From Winogradskyella echinorum (GTDB lineage Bacteria; Bacteroidota; Bacteroidia; Flavobacteriales; Flavobacteriaceae), in the NCBI RefSeq assembly GCF_014297365.1, contig NZ_JACOQD010000007.1:55222-119221 (forward strand): 64,000 bases of DNA, read 5' to 3'. The stretch's first letter is position 1. Every line of letters begins with the position of its first letter. The notes beneath the pieces were generated by a model. The model saw nothing but the letters and a program-made list of their open reading frames with translations, was not told the DNA's origin and ran no database searches. Both the position numbers and the translations under genes were made by a program. This document shows, one piece after another, positions 15,528 to 24,652 of this stretch.

Positions 15528-16967
15528 ATGAAAAAAATACTAGTAGCAAACAGAGGAGAAATAGCCATTAGAGTAATGCGCACAGCCAAGAAAATGGGCA
15601 TAAAAACAGTTGCTGTTTTTTCTGAAGTTGACAGAAATGCACTTCATGTTAAGTATGCAGACGAAGCCGTTTGTATTGGTCCTGCTCCATCAAACGAATC
15701 GTATTTAAGAGGTGATAAAATTATAGAAGTAGCCAAGTCATTGAACGTGGATGCTATACATCCTGGATATGGTTTTTTGAGTGAAAATGCAGATTTTGCT
15801 GAGCTTTGTGAGGCTAACGACATAATTTTTGTTGGCCCAAGATCTAAAGCCATTAAAGTAATGGGAAGCAAACTGGCAGCAAAAGAAACCGTAAAAGGCT
15901 ACGATATACCAATGGTTCCTGGTACTGACGAAGCTATTACAGATATACCTGAAGCTAAAAAGATTGCTAAAAGCATTGGGTTTCCTATTTTAATTAAAGC
16001 GTCTGCAGGAGGTGGTGGAAAAGGAATGCGAATTGTTGAAAATGAAGCTGAGTTTGAGTCGCAAATGGACAGAGCAATTAGTGAAGCAACTAACGCTTTT
16101 GGAGATGGCTCGGTCTTTATTGAAAAATACGTAGCATCACCTCGACATATCGAAATCCAAGTGATGGCAGATATGCATGGTAATTATTTGCATTTCTTTG
16201 AGCGCGAATGTTCTGTACAACGTCGTCACCAAAAAGTAGTTGAAGAAGCACCTTCTGCTGTTTTAACTCCTGAGTTAAGAGAAAAAATGGGACAAGCTGC
16301 AATTAATGTAGCGCGTTCTTGTGATTATATTGGTGCTGGTACTGTTGAGTTTCTTTTAGATGAAAATTTAAATTTCTATTTCCTAGAAATGAATACCAGA
16401 TTACAAGTAGAGCATCCTGTTTCTGAGTGGATTGCTGGTGTGGATTTGGTTGAACTTCAGATAAAAGTAGCTCGTGGTGAACAACTAGATATTAAACAAA
16501 AAGATTTAAAAATTAATGGTCATGCGTTAGAGTTACGTGTCTATGCAGAAGACCCAATGAATGATTTTTTACCAAGTGTTGGAAATTTAGAAGTATATAA
16601 ATTACCAGAAGGAGAAAATATAAGAGTAGATAATGGTTTTGAAGAAGGTATGGATATTCCTATTTACTACGATCCTATGCTTTCTAAACTGATAACTTAC
16701 GGAGATACACGAGAAGAAGCAATTGAGCTGATGATTAAAGCTATTGATAACTATCATGTAAAAGGTGTGCAAACCACTTTAGCTTTTGGACGCTTTGTTT
16801 GTGAACACGACGCTTTTAGAAGTGGAAATTTCGATACGCATTTTGTAAAAAAGTACTACTCACCTGCTCTATTAGAAGAACAACATAAACTTGAAGCTGA
16901 GATTGCTGCAAAAATAGCCTTAAGGCGTTATTTAGAAGATCAGAAGTTATTGCGAGTACCGAATTAG
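15528..16967 (+). CDS. accC: Biotin carboxylase subunit of acyl-CoA carboxylase
   Basis: ATP-dependent carboxylation of the biotin carrier. 479 residues, a little longer than the usual 450. Domains in order: preATP-grasp (KKILVANRGEIAIRVMRTAK), ATP-grasp with ILIKASAGGGGKGMR (about 158-172), FIEKYVASPRHIEIQVMAD, ECSVQRRHQKVVEEAPS, and the metal/catalytic FLEMNTRLQVEHPVSEWIAG (about 287), then the C-terminal biotin carboxylase domain (HALELRVYAEDP). Set between a PCC-type carrier and carboxyltransferase, it more likely serves propionyl-CoA or a related acyl-CoA than dedicated acetyl-CoA carboxylase, but this cannot be proven from sequence. Confidence 0.93.
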   Translation: MKKILVANRGEIAIRVMRTAKKMGIKTVAVFSEVDRNALHVKYADEAVCIGPAPSNESYLRGDKIIEVAKSLNVDAIHPGYGFLSENADFAELCEANDIIFVGPRSKAIKVMGSKLAAKETVKGYDIPMVPGTDEAITDIPEAKKIAKSIGFPILIKASAGGGGKGMRIVENEAEFESQMDRAISEATNAFGDGSVFIEKYVASPRHIEIQVMADMHGNYLHFFERECSVQRRHQKVVEEAPSAVLTPELREKMGQAAINVARSCDYIGAGTVEFLLDENLNFYFLEMNTRLQVEHPVSEWIAGVDLVELQIKVARGEQLDIKQKDLKINGHALELRVYAEDPMNDFLPSVGNLEVYKLPEGENIRVDNGFEEGMDIPIYYDPMLSKLITYGDTREEAIELMIKAIDNYHVKGVQTTLAFGRFVCEHDAFRSGNFDTHFVKKYYSPALLEEQHKLEAEIAAKIALRRYLEDQKLLRVPN

Positions 16968-16970
16968 TAA

Positions 16971-16994
16971 GCAGTATGCAGTATGCAGTATGCA
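16971..16994 (+). repeat. GCAGTAT tandem repeat
   Basis: Three complete GCAGTAT units plus GCA lie between the carboxylase and carboxyltransferase genes, just after the accC stop. Outside any coding frame. Confidence 0.8.
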
Positions 16995-17017
16995 AAATAT
17001 AAAATAAAAACACCCAG

Positions 17018-17042
17018 CTTTGCGCCTTTGCGCTTTCGCGAG
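17018..17042 (+). repeat. TTTGCGC-type short dispersed repeat
   Basis: CTTTGCGCCTTTGCGCTTTC consists of near-tandem copies of TTTGCGC, GC-rich against its surroundings. Similar fragments are common between genes in flavobacterial genomes. It would form the start of an N-terminal extension of the next gene (TTG at 17020), which I reject. Confidence 0.55.
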
Positions 17043-17055
17043 AAATAAGAATAGC

Positions 17056-18597
17056 ATGGAAGACAAAATAAAAACACTAAACGATAAACTAGCCTTAGCC
17101 AAATTAGGAGGCGGCCAAAAACGAATAGACAAACAGCATCAAAAGAAAAAACTTACCGCCAGAGAGCGTGTAATGTATTTACTTGATGAAGGTTCTTTTG
17201 AAGAAATTGGTGCTCTGGTGACGCATAGAACCAAAGATTTTGGTATGGCAGACCAACAATTTTATGGAGATGGTGTGGTTACAGGATATGGCACAGTAAA
17301 CGGAAGATTAATCTATGTATTCGCACAAGATTTCACTGTTTTTGGTGGTTCCTTATCCGAAACCCATGCAGAGAAAATCTGTAAAATTATGGATATGGCT
17401 GTCAATGTTGGTGCACCAGTTATTGGATTAAACGATTCTGGTGGAGCACGTATACAAGAAGGTGTGCGTTCACTTGGTGGCTATGCAGATATATTTTATA
17501 GAAATGTACAAGCTTCTGGAGTGATTCCGCAGATATCTGCAATTATGGGACCTTGTGCTGGTGGAGCTGTATATTCTCCTGCAATGACTGACTTTACACT
17601 TATGGTACAAGACACAAGTTATATGTTTGTTACAGGGCCAAATGTGGTAAAAACAGTAACTAATGAAGAAGTGACCAGTGAAGAGCTTGGTGGTGCATCT
17701 GTACATTCATCAAAATCTGGCGTAGCTCACAAAACTTCAGCTAATGATGTAGAGTGTTTAGAAGATGTAAAAAGGCTACTGAGTTATTTGCCTCAAAGCA
17801 ATAAAGAAAAACCTCAAGATTTAGAATTTAAAATTAAAGAAGAGGTACGTGATGTTTTAGATACAATTGTACCAGAAAATGCAAATAAACCTTATGATAT
17901 GCATCAGGTTATTAATGGTATTATAGATGAAGATTCATTTTATGAAATACATAAAGACTTTGCTGAAAATATCATTGTTGGTTTTGCACGTTTAGGTGGA
18001 AAATCTATTGGTATTGTTGCCAATCAACCTATGTTTTTAGCTGGTGTACTAGACGTTGATAGCTCAACAAAAGCGGCTCGTTTTGTACGTTTTTGCGACT
18101 GTTTTAATATTCCTCTATTGGTATTAGAAGATGTACCAGGTTTTTTACCAGGTACTGACCAAGAATGGAATGCCATCATTACCAATGGTGCAAAATTACT
18201 TTATGCTTTTTCTGAAGCTACTGTCCCAAGAATTACGGTAATTACAAGAAAAGCTTATGGTGGAGCTTATGATGTTATGAACTCTAAACATATAGGTGCC
18301 GACATGAATTTTGCATGGCCAAATGCCGAAATTGCTGTAATGGGAGCTAAAGGTGCTGCCGAAATCATTTTTAAACGCGACATCTCTGCTGCAGAAGATA
18401 AAGAAGCGAAGTGGAAAGAAAAAGAAGCCGAATATGCCGAATTGTTTGCAAATCCTTATAGTGCTGCGGAACGTGGCTTTGTGGACGAAGTGATTTTACC
18501 TCATAATACAAGACGTAAATTAATTAAAGCGTTTGCTATGCTAGAAAATAAAGAAGTGGTAAAACCTAATCGTAAACATGGGAATATTCCTTTGTAA
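17056..18597 (+). CDS. Carboxyltransferase (beta) subunit of acyl-CoA carboxylase, PCC type
   Basis: Transfers carboxyl from biotin to an acyl-CoA. 513 residues from the preferred ATG ([20 protein letters not shown]), the usual length for propionyl-CoA/methylmalonyl-CoA carboxyltransferase; the 12-residue upstream extension is encoded by a dispersed repeat and was dropped. Motifs: [40 protein letters not shown] (first crotonase oxyanion region), [34 protein letters not shown] (second half), [21 protein letters not shown] and [17 protein letters not shown] clear terminator follows. Confidence 0.93.
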   Translation: MEDKIKTLNDKLALAKLGGGQKRIDKQHQKKKLTARERVMYLLDEGSFEEIGALVTHRTKDFGMADQQFYGDGVVTGYGTVNGRLIYVFAQDFTVFGGSLSETHAEKICKIMDMAVNVGAPVIGLNDSGGARIQEGVRSLGGYADIFYRNVQASGVIPQISAIMGPCAGGAVYSPAMTDFTLMVQDTSYMFVTGPNVVKTVTNEEVTSEELGGASVHSSKSGVAHKTSANDVECLEDVKRLLSYLPQSNKEKPQDLEFKIKEEVRDVLDTIVPENANKPYDMHQVINGIIDEDSFYEIHKDFAENIIVGFARLGGKSIGIVANQPMFLAGVLDVDSSTKAARFVRFCDCFNIPLLVLEDVPGFLPGTDQEWNAIITNGAKLLYAFSEATVPRITVITRKAYGGAYDVMNSKHIGADMNFAWPNAEIAVMGAKGAAEIIFKRDISAAEDKEAKWKEKEAEYAELFANPYSAAERGFVDEVILPHNTRRKLIKAFAMLENKEVVKPNRKHGNIPL

Positions 18598-18604
18598 ATT
18601 ATTT

Positions 18605-18641
18605 AGACCTTTCAGGTTTTGAAAATTTGAAAGGTCTTTTC
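18605..18641. terminator. Hairpin terminator after carboxyltransferase gene
   Basis: AGACCTTTCA and TGAAAGGTCT form a 10-bp stem with a 13-base loop, followed by TTTT. It lies between convergent genes and may serve both. Confidence 0.75.
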
Positions 18642-19174
18642 TAAAATATTCGTCCATAATAATTTAAATCCACCACTTCTCCTTTAGTCGTTTTATAATC
18701 TCTACGTATTGTTCCTTCGAGTTCAAAGCCATTTTTAAGTATTACTGCAATACTACCTTTATTTCTTGCACTGGCTCTACATAATAGCTTAATAAATTTA
18801 TACTTTTCAATAATATGATCGATTACTATATTGGTAGCTTGTGTTACAATGCCTTTTCCTTCATAACGACTATCTATAAACGAACCTAATTCAGCTTTAG
18901 GCACATTCATATCAATATTCTTTACATCTACCAAACCAATAAATTCATTAGTATTAATATCTGTAATCATATAAGGCAAGTAGCTTATGGCTTTAATTCG
19001 GTTTTGTATTTCATCACAATACTTCAATGTATCTTCTAAAGTTTTGGTTTTAGAAACTGTACCAGCAAAGAAGTCTTCAAGTCTGGCTCTATTATTATCA
19101 ATTAAATTAAATAGAGCTTCACCTTCATGAGGTTGCAATACATCTATTTTATAATTATCAAATGTCATATTCAT
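18641..19174 (-). CDS. GNAT family N-acetyltransferase, RimJ/RimL-like
   Basis: 177 residues with the GNAT pattern: FDNYKIDVLQPHEGEALFNLID at the N-terminus, substrate strand YLPYMITDINTNEFIGLVDV, AELGSFIDSRYEGKGIVTQA (strand 4 and the acetyl-CoA pyrophosphate loop, here YEGKGI), and the C-terminal LLCRASARNKGSIAVILKNGFELEGTIRRDYKTTKGEVVDLNYYGRIF typical of RimJ/RimL and ribosomal-protein-serine acetyltransferases. It starts 1 base after the stop of the amidohydrolase upstream, so the two are cotranscribed. The substrate is unknown. Confidence 0.85.
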   Translation of the reverse strand: MNMTFDNYKIDVLQPHEGEALFNLIDNNRARLEDFFAGTVSKTKTLEDTLKYCDEIQNRIKAISYLPYMITDINTNEFIGLVDVKNIDMNVPKAELGSFIDSRYEGKGIVTQATNIVIDHIIEKYKFIKLLCRASARNKGSIAVILKNGFELEGTIRRDYKTTKGEVVDLNYYGRIF

Positions 19175-19175
19175 A

Positions 19176-20261
19176 TTATTCTGGGAATTTACTCTTATCT
19201 ATTCCTGGTACAATTCGCAATGCATTCTTATAATAAACCTTTTTAAGTACCTCATCTGATAAATCTAAACCATACATTGGCCAAAAAGCATGGTACTTTT
19301 TATGGTAAGGAAAGTATTCGTCATCAGATTCTAATACTCTAAAATACGTTGGAAATTCTTCTGGTTTCCAACTGTCTTTCCCAAATAAAATTCGGTCTTG
19401 GTATTTTTCAAAAAACGCTTTTGCAAATCTAGGCTGTCTTCCAAGTTCTGCTATAATGGCTCCAATACCTACATTCATATTTGGCATTTCATCTAGCAAT
19501 TCTCCAAGTTTTCCTAAATCATTTGCAAACCAGCCCATATGTGCATTTATAAATGTGGTATTCTTATGTTTTTTAAACATATTATGCTGCTCTTGTATAA
19601 TTTGTTCCCATGGTGCAGGATCTGTATTACTTCTTTTACGTCGTGGATGTGTTTTTAACTCTAACCATCGTTCGTTGTCACCATCAAAATCTTCCCAAAA
19701 TAACTTTGGGTCTGCAGCATGAATCAATACTGGTATTCCTAATTCTCCACACCTTACCCAAATTGGATCTAATCGAGAATCGTCAATTGCCAATCGTTTT
19801 CCATCAGAATCTTTATTACGCAACCCTAAACTTTTATAGACTTTGAGTCCAACTGCACCAGCTTCAACATCGGCTTCTAATTGTTTTACTGTGTTTTCTA
19901 TCCATCCTTTTGCTCCAGCACCTTCAAAATTTATATTACAGAACAGTACAAACCTCCCAGGGTAATTGGTGTTAGCATTGTCTACGGCTTTTTTTAAATC
20001 TTTTCCTGTTCTTCCACTGAGATTAACCATAACTTGTAGATTTAAAGTATCCATAGCTGTAATTACAGGCTCTAAATCTTGAGTAGCCATTCTGTATTGG
20101 TGGCCGTGAACGTCTATAAATGGAAACTTAGCACGTTTAATAATTTTTCCTGGAACTACTAATGTTGATTTTGGATTGTATTCTTCAAATGATAAGTCTT
20201 GAGAGAACGAAAATGTAGTAACTACAAGTAAAGCAAGTAGTGCATAATGTCTTGATTTCAT
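19176..20261 (-). CDS. Exported amidohydrolase (Amidohydro_2 type)
   Basis: 361 residues from the preferred ATG, which begins a clear signal peptide (MKSRHYALLALLVVTTFSFSQ); a longer frame adds 12 residues without improving it. Metal-site features of the TIM-barrel amidohydrolases are present: FIDVHGHQYR (HxH), VGLKVYKSLG, PVLIHAADPKLFWED (His), FINAHMGWFANDLGKL (His) and ILFGKDSWKPEE (Asp). It probably hydrolyses or decarboxylates a small organic substrate in the periplasm; the exact substrate is unknown. It is the first gene of a unit with the GNAT gene. Confidence 0.85.
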   Translation of the reverse strand: MKSRHYALLALLVVTTFSFSQDLSFEEYNPKSTLVVPGKIIKRAKFPFIDVHGHQYRMATQDLEPVITAMDTLNLQVMVNLSGRTGKDLKKAVDNANTNYPGRFVLFCNINFEGAGAKGWIENTVKQLEADVEAGAVGLKVYKSLGLRNKDSDGKRLAIDDSRLDPIWVRCGELGIPVLIHAADPKLFWEDFDGDNERWLELKTHPRRKRSNTDPAPWEQIIQEQHNMFKKHKNTTFINAHMGWFANDLGKLGELLDEMPNMNVGIGAIIAELGRQPRFAKAFFEKYQDRILFGKDSWKPEEFPTYFRVLESDDEYFPYHKKYHAFWPMYGLDLSDEVLKKVYYKNALRIVPGIDKSKFPE

Positions 20262-20340
20262 ATAAAGATATTTATCTTTTAAAATTAAAAAACTCAACTA
20301 TTTCTGCTTATTATTTATGATGGGTTTAACATCATAATTA

Positions 20341-20787
20341 TTAAGCATCTAATAAACGTCTATGGTAATTAATTTGACCTAAATGATAGGCCAAATGCAT
20401 GGCTAAATGTGTTAAAAAGTACTCGGTAGTCATATAATCTTCAAATGGATTTCTGCTGTATTCTTTTTGAAGATCTTCTTCTGATAATTTAATCAGTGTT
20501 TGATCTACAACCACAATGGTATCGTCCACTTGTTTGATTAATTCAGACTTCGGTACATTCTTTAAAGAAAATTCTAAATCACGTTGACGTATATAACCAG
20601 AATTCCCTAAAGTTGCACCAATGAAATGATTAATATTTCCAACTAAATGCAAACATAAATTACCTGCACAATTAGTTACAGCACCTTCTATTTTCCATAG
20701 ATTAGATTCGTTTTTATATAATTGAATTTCATCTTTTAATTTAATTAGATCTCGACGAAATAGCTTAATAAGTGTTTGATTGAACAT
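20341..20787 (-). CDS. DinB-like / DUF1572 family protein
   Basis: A 148-residue helical bundle. His residues that may bind metal occur at the expected points: NLCLHLVGNINHFIGATLG (about residues 47-58) and the C-terminal AMHLAYHLGQINYHRRLL (about 128-143). The N-terminal MFNQTLIKLFRRDLIKLKDEI helix is typical of this group. It is encoded alone and divergent from the transporter gene. Function unknown; the family includes thiol-dependent metalloenzymes but the active role here is not shown. Confidence 0.8.
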   Translation of the reverse strand: MFNQTLIKLFRRDLIKLKDEIQLYKNESNLWKIEGAVTNCAGNLCLHLVGNINHFIGATLGNSGYIRQRDLEFSLKNVPKSELIKQVDDTIVVVDQTLIKLSEEDLQKEYSRNPFEDYMTTEYFLTHLAMHLAYHLGQINYHRRLLDA

Positions 20788-20869
20788 ACTATGTGTTTAA
20801 TAAATATTTATGTGTATTATTAATATAACTTCTAACCAAAAATAGACAATATTTGATTTACTTTGCTCC

Positions 20870-22075
20870 ATGCAAAAACGATCGCAATTAGAATTCGTTG
20901 TCTTAATGGCAGCATTAATGTCTATAGTAGCCTTGTCTATTGATGCCGTACTCCCTGCATTACCAGTAATTGGTGACCATTTGAGTAGTATAAGTGCTAC
21001 CGAAAATCAAAAATTAATAACTACCATATTTTTAGGACTAGGTGTTGGTCAGCTCATTTTTGGACCTTTATCCGATAGTTTTGGACGTAAACCTATGGTC
21101 TATTTGGGTTTTGGAGTATTTGTTATTGCGTCAATAATTTGTGTCACTACCAAAAGTTTTGAAATGATGCTCGTCGGACGTGTATTACAAGGTATTGGAC
21201 TATCCTCACCAAGGACAATGAGTATTGCTATAGTTAGAGACTCTTATAGTGGTGACCATATGGCAAAAATTCTTTCTATCGTTGTAATGACCTTTATTTT
21301 AGTGCCAGTAATTGCACCAATGCTTGGACAGTTTTTATTATTGAATTTTGGATGGCAATCTATATTTACTGTAAATCTAGTATTTGGCCTTATTGTGATG
21401 CTATGGTTTTGGAGGCGACAACCCGAAACACTGCATAGTATTTATAAAAAAAAATATCGTTTATCTATTTTTAAAACAGGGACTATTGAGTTTTTTAAAA
21501 TAAAGTCAGCCGTTATATACACTTTACTATCTGGTTTTATTACTGGGTCGTTTATGGTGTATTTAAGCACTTCGCAACAAATCTTTCAGGTGCAATACGA
21601 TTTAGGTGAATATTTCCCTTATATATTTGCTAGTTTAGCTATTACTATTGGTTTAGCCACATACTTAAATAGTGCTCTAGTAATGCGATTTGGCATGCGC
21701 AACTTAGTTAACTTAGCTTTAATTGCATTTGTAACTATCTCTTTTGTGTATGTCGTTTTATTTTGGTCTGGTAAAAATCCTAGTATTGAAATATTACTTT
21801 TATTCTTTACACTTCAATTTGCAAGTGTTGCTTTTTTATTTGGTAATTATAGAGCTTTAGCTATGGAACCTATGGGACATATTGCAGGTATAGGAGCTGC
21901 ATTAAATGGATTTATTTCTACAGTAATGGCTGTACCAATTGCAAATTATATTGGAAGCTTTGTAAAAACATCTGTGCTTCCACTTTTTATTGGTTTTTTT
22001 GTTACAGGATTAATTACAATGGTTTTATTTTATAGTTTAAAAAAACCAGTTAGGGTAAAGCCTAGTCGCAATTAA
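20870..22075 (+). CDS. Bcr/CflA-type MFS multidrug efflux transporter
   Basis: 401 residues with 12 hydrophobic segments. The loop 2-3 signature is GPLSDSFGRKPMVYLG (about 64-79) and the DHA1 group mark is GRVLQGIGLSSPRTMSIAIVRD (about 104-125), which fits the drug-H+ antiporter motif containing an Arg in the membrane. It sits in the inner membrane and exports drugs or metabolites using the proton (or sodium) gradient. Its 3' end overlaps the convergent Sua5/YrdC gene by 4 bases. The substrate cannot be deduced. Confidence 0.88.
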   Translation: MQKRSQLEFVVLMAALMSIVALSIDAVLPALPVIGDHLSSISATENQKLITTIFLGLGVGQLIFGPLSDSFGRKPMVYLGFGVFVIASIICVTTKSFEMMLVGRVLQGIGLSSPRTMSIAIVRDSYSGDHMAKILSIVVMTFILVPVIAPMLGQFLLLNFGWQSIFTVNLVFGLIVMLWFWRRQPETLHSIYKKKYRLSIFKTGTIEFFKIKSAVIYTLLSGFITGSFMVYLSTSQQIFQVQYDLGEYFPYIFASLAITIGLATYLNSALVMRFGMRNLVNLALIAFVTISFVYVVLFWSGKNPSIEILLLFFTLQFASVAFLFGNYRALAMEPMGHIAGIGAALNGFISTVMAVPIANYIGSFVKTSVLPLFIGFFVTGLITMVLFYSLKKPVRVKPSRN

Positions 22076-22692
22076 AATATTTCTAAACTCCCCTTGCCTT
22101 CTCTAATTATTTCGGGTGGCTCCACCGACAAATCTATAATTGTAGATGCTTCATTTCCACCATAACCTCCATCAATGACAACATCCACTAAATTATCCCA
22201 TTTTTCAAGAATTAATTCCGGGTCTGTGGTGTATTCTAAAACGTCATCATCATCTCTTATCGATGTAGATACAATTGGATTTCCAAGTGCGTTTACCAGT
22301 GCTAAAGTAATAGAGTTATCTGGCACTCTAATACCCACTGTTTTTCGTTTTTTAAACGGATTAGGTAAATTCTTCGAACCTGGAAGAATAAAAGTATATG
22401 CACCAGGAAGCGCACGCTTAAGAATCTTAAATGTAGACGTATCAATCTGCTTTACATAGTCACTTAGATTACTTAAGTCTTCACAAACAAATGAAAAATT
22501 AGATTTTTCGAGCTTGACTCCTTTTATTCTCGCAATACGTTCTAAGGCTTTAATATTTGTAATATCACATCCCAAACCATAAACCGTATCTGTAGGGTAG
22601 ATAATTAAACCACCTCTTTTTAAGACATTCACTATTTTCTGAATCTCTCTAGGATGAGGGTTTTCTGGATATAATTTAATAAATTCAGTCAT
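22072..22692 (-). CDS. L-threonylcarbamoyladenylate synthase (Sua5/YciO/YrdC family)
   Basis: 206 residues. It makes threonylcarbamoyl-AMP from threonine, bicarbonate and ATP for the t6A37 modification of tRNAs reading ANN codons. The family signature is visible at VLKRGGLIIYPTDTVYGLGCDI (about 22-43; RGG, TDTVYGL), then LERIARIKGVKLEKSNFSFVC, ALPGAYTFILPGS, KTVGIRVPDN and NPIVSTSIRDDDD. Length fits the short YrdC/YciO type without the Sua5 C-terminal domain. A YciO-like role cannot be excluded. Confidence 0.88.
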   Translation of the reverse strand: MTEFIKLYPENPHPREIQKIVNVLKRGGLIIYPTDTVYGLGCDITNIKALERIARIKGVKLEKSNFSFVCEDLSNLSDYVKQIDTSTFKILKRALPGAYTFILPGSKNLPNPFKKRKTVGIRVPDNSITLALVNALGNPIVSTSIRDDDDVLEYTTDPELILEKWDNLVDVVIDGGYGGNEASTIIDLSVEPPEIIREGKGSLEIF

Positions 22693-22738
22693 AATATGTA
22701 CCTTTCAAATACGTTTACAAAGTAAATAATTTTTCAAC

Positions 22739-23593
22739 ATGAAAGCCCTAAAAAATAATTTCATTAATTTATTTATACTACTTGTGTTCATTTCTTGTTC
22801 TTCTAATAGTACGGATGACTCAAATGGCGACCCATTAGCCTCTTATGAAGCTTTTAATATTTCTTATGGTAATGACAGCGATCAAGTTTTCGATTTATAC
22901 TTACCAGAAGAAAGAACATTTAATACCAAAACATTAATTCTCGTTCATGGAGGTGGTTGGACATCTGGTGATAAAACTGATATGAATGCTTTTAAAGATT
23001 ATATTAAAAATGAACTGCATGAGTATGCTATTGTAAATATGAATTACAGATTGGCGGACGAAAACAACCCACCTTACCCAATGCAGATCAATGATATTAC
23101 TAGTGTCGTTAATTTCTTAAACGATAATAGTAATAACTATGTAATTTCAAATGACATAGGATTTATTGGTGTAAGTGCCGGAGGGCATTTGTCCTTATTA
23201 TGGAGCTATGCTTTTGATAATGATAATCAAACCGAAATGGTTTGCAGTATTGTAGGACCAACTAACTTTACAGATCCTGCTTACTTAAATAATACCAACC
23301 CATTGTTACAAGAAATCATAGATACATTTGGCATAGATACTGAGACCGCCTTTTTAGAAGAAATAAGTCCTTATCATAGAGCTACCGCATCGGCACCACC
23401 CACAATTTTATTTTATGGAGGTGAAGACCCATTAATCCCAACAACACAGGGAACAGCTATGCGAGATAAGTTATTAGAACTTAATGTTACCCATGAGTTC
23501 ACGCTTTATCCGACTGAAGGACATGGTTGGGTAGGGTTCAATTTACTAGACACGTCAATAAAGCTAAAAACTTTTATAGAAACTCACATGTAA
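22739..23593 (+). CDS. Lipoprotein alpha/beta hydrolase (esterase, HSL/BD-FAE-like)
   Basis: 284 residues. The N-terminus is a lipoprotein signal peptide (LLVFISCSSNS, Cys about 20). The hydrolase core has the oxyanion HGGGW motif (LILVHGGGWTSGD, about 66), the nucleophile elbow GVSAGGHLSLL (Ser about 142), the catalytic Asp in FYGGEDPLIPTT (about 229) and His in PTEGHGWVGF (about 261). This fits carboxylesterase/feruloyl-esterase-like enzymes anchored to a cell-envelope membrane. The natural substrate is unknown. Confidence 0.88.
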   Translation: MKALKNNFINLFILLVFISCSSNSTDDSNGDPLASYEAFNISYGNDSDQVFDLYLPEERTFNTKTLILVHGGGWTSGDKTDMNAFKDYIKNELHEYAIVNMNYRLADENNPPYPMQINDITSVVNFLNDNSNNYVISNDIGFIGVSAGGHLSLLWSYAFDNDNQTEMVCSIVGPTNFTDPAYLNNTNPLLQEIIDTFGIDTETAFLEEISPYHRATASAPPTILFYGGEDPLIPTTQGTAMRDKLLELNVTHEFTLYPTEGHGWVGFNLLDTSIKLKTFIETHM

Positions 23594-23677
23594 ATTATAC
23601 AGCTATACAGTTCATATTTAAACTGTTAAAAAATGAATTTACTGTAACATACTATATCCTTTTGGAGTCTATATAGT

Positions 23678-24652
23678 ATGCATCAATCAATCAAAACTAT
23701 CATCGTACTATTAATTTCTATGCAACTTTTTGCAACTGAGGTTAATCCAACAGAAGAAAGTCCACCAATTATCTTCTCAAAAGCCGAATTTATTAATGCC
23801 TTTACAACGCGTATTCCGTTTAAAGTTATAGATCAGCTTATAGTTGTAGAAGTAGAAATTCTAGATAAGCAAGGCAACTTTATTATTGATACAGGTTCGG
23901 AAACGTTAATTTTAAATAGTGCGCATTTTAAGCCCACTAGAAAGTATAAACAAGAAGGACGCAATAAAAGTGGAGTTCATAAAGACATAGAAAATGTAAA
24001 AGAAAAATATCTCGACTTATTAAGTATTAAAGATATTAATCTTAAAAAAATCAATGCAGATGTTATTGACCTATCTCATATTGAAAAAATCAAAAAAATT
24101 AAGGTTTTAGGTATTATTGGCTATAGTATTCTTAAAGATTTTGAAGTGTTTATAGATATGCACCTAAACCAAATAACATTAACTAAAATAGATAAAAATG
24201 GTGATCGTTTATCTGATAAAGTATATGCAGAAACGATGCACGATAGCATAAATTTTACATTAAAAAAACACACTATAATACTCGATGCTTCAATTGATAA
24301 TCATAAAGTGAAATTTGGATTAGATACAGGTGCAGAGTACAATCAGCTTAATAAAAATATTGATTCAGAAATTTTAGACTATTTTTATCCTAACAAAAAA
24401 TTAAAGCTCACAGATGCTAGTGGTACAACAATGCAAGTTATGGCAGGAAAATTGTTTAAAGTTAAATTAAATGATTCAATTTACTTTGGTCCAATGAAAA
24501 CTGTGCTTACTAATTTAAGAAAAATGAACATTGCGTTTAGCACTAATCTCGATGGTATTTTAGGTTTTGAATTTTTTGCACAACAACGAACAATTATTAA
24601 TTACAAAAAACAGAAGCTCTACTTTATAAAGTTTCCTATAATAGCACCTTGA
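23678..24652 (+). CDS. Exported retropepsin-like aspartyl protease family protein
   Basis: 324 residues with a signal peptide (MHQSIKTIIVLLISMQLFATE). Two aspartyl-protease-like half motifs are visible: GNFIIDTGSETLILNSAHF (about residues 66-84, DTGS) and KFGLDTGAEYNQLN (about 213-226, DTGA), with LDGILGFEFFAQQRTIINY near the end matching the second lobe's ILG motif. Bacterial proteins with this layout are often annotated as pepsin/retropepsin-like with unproven protease activity. Its stop codon TGA overlaps the TTG start of the next gene, so the two are tightly coupled. Confidence 0.8.
   Translation: MHQSIKTIIVLLISMQLFATEVNPTEESPPIIFSKAEFINAFTTRIPFKVIDQLIVVEVEILDKQGNFIIDTGSETLILNSAHFKPTRKYKQEGRNKSGVHKDIENVKEKYLDLLSIKDINLKKINADVIDLSHIEKIKKIKVLGIIGYSILKDFEVFIDMHLNQITLTKIDKNGDRLSDKVYAETMHDSINFTLKKHTIILDASIDNHKVKFGLDTGAEYNQLNKNIDSEILDYFYPNKKLKLTDASGTTMQVMAGKLFKVKLNDSIYFGPMKTVLTNLRKMNIAFSTNLDGILGFEFFAQQRTIINYKKQKLYFIKFPIIAP

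Noticed and set aside
22175..22459. Plus-strand open frame of 94 codons
   Set aside because: Antisense to the Sua5/YrdC gene, which has intact motifs.
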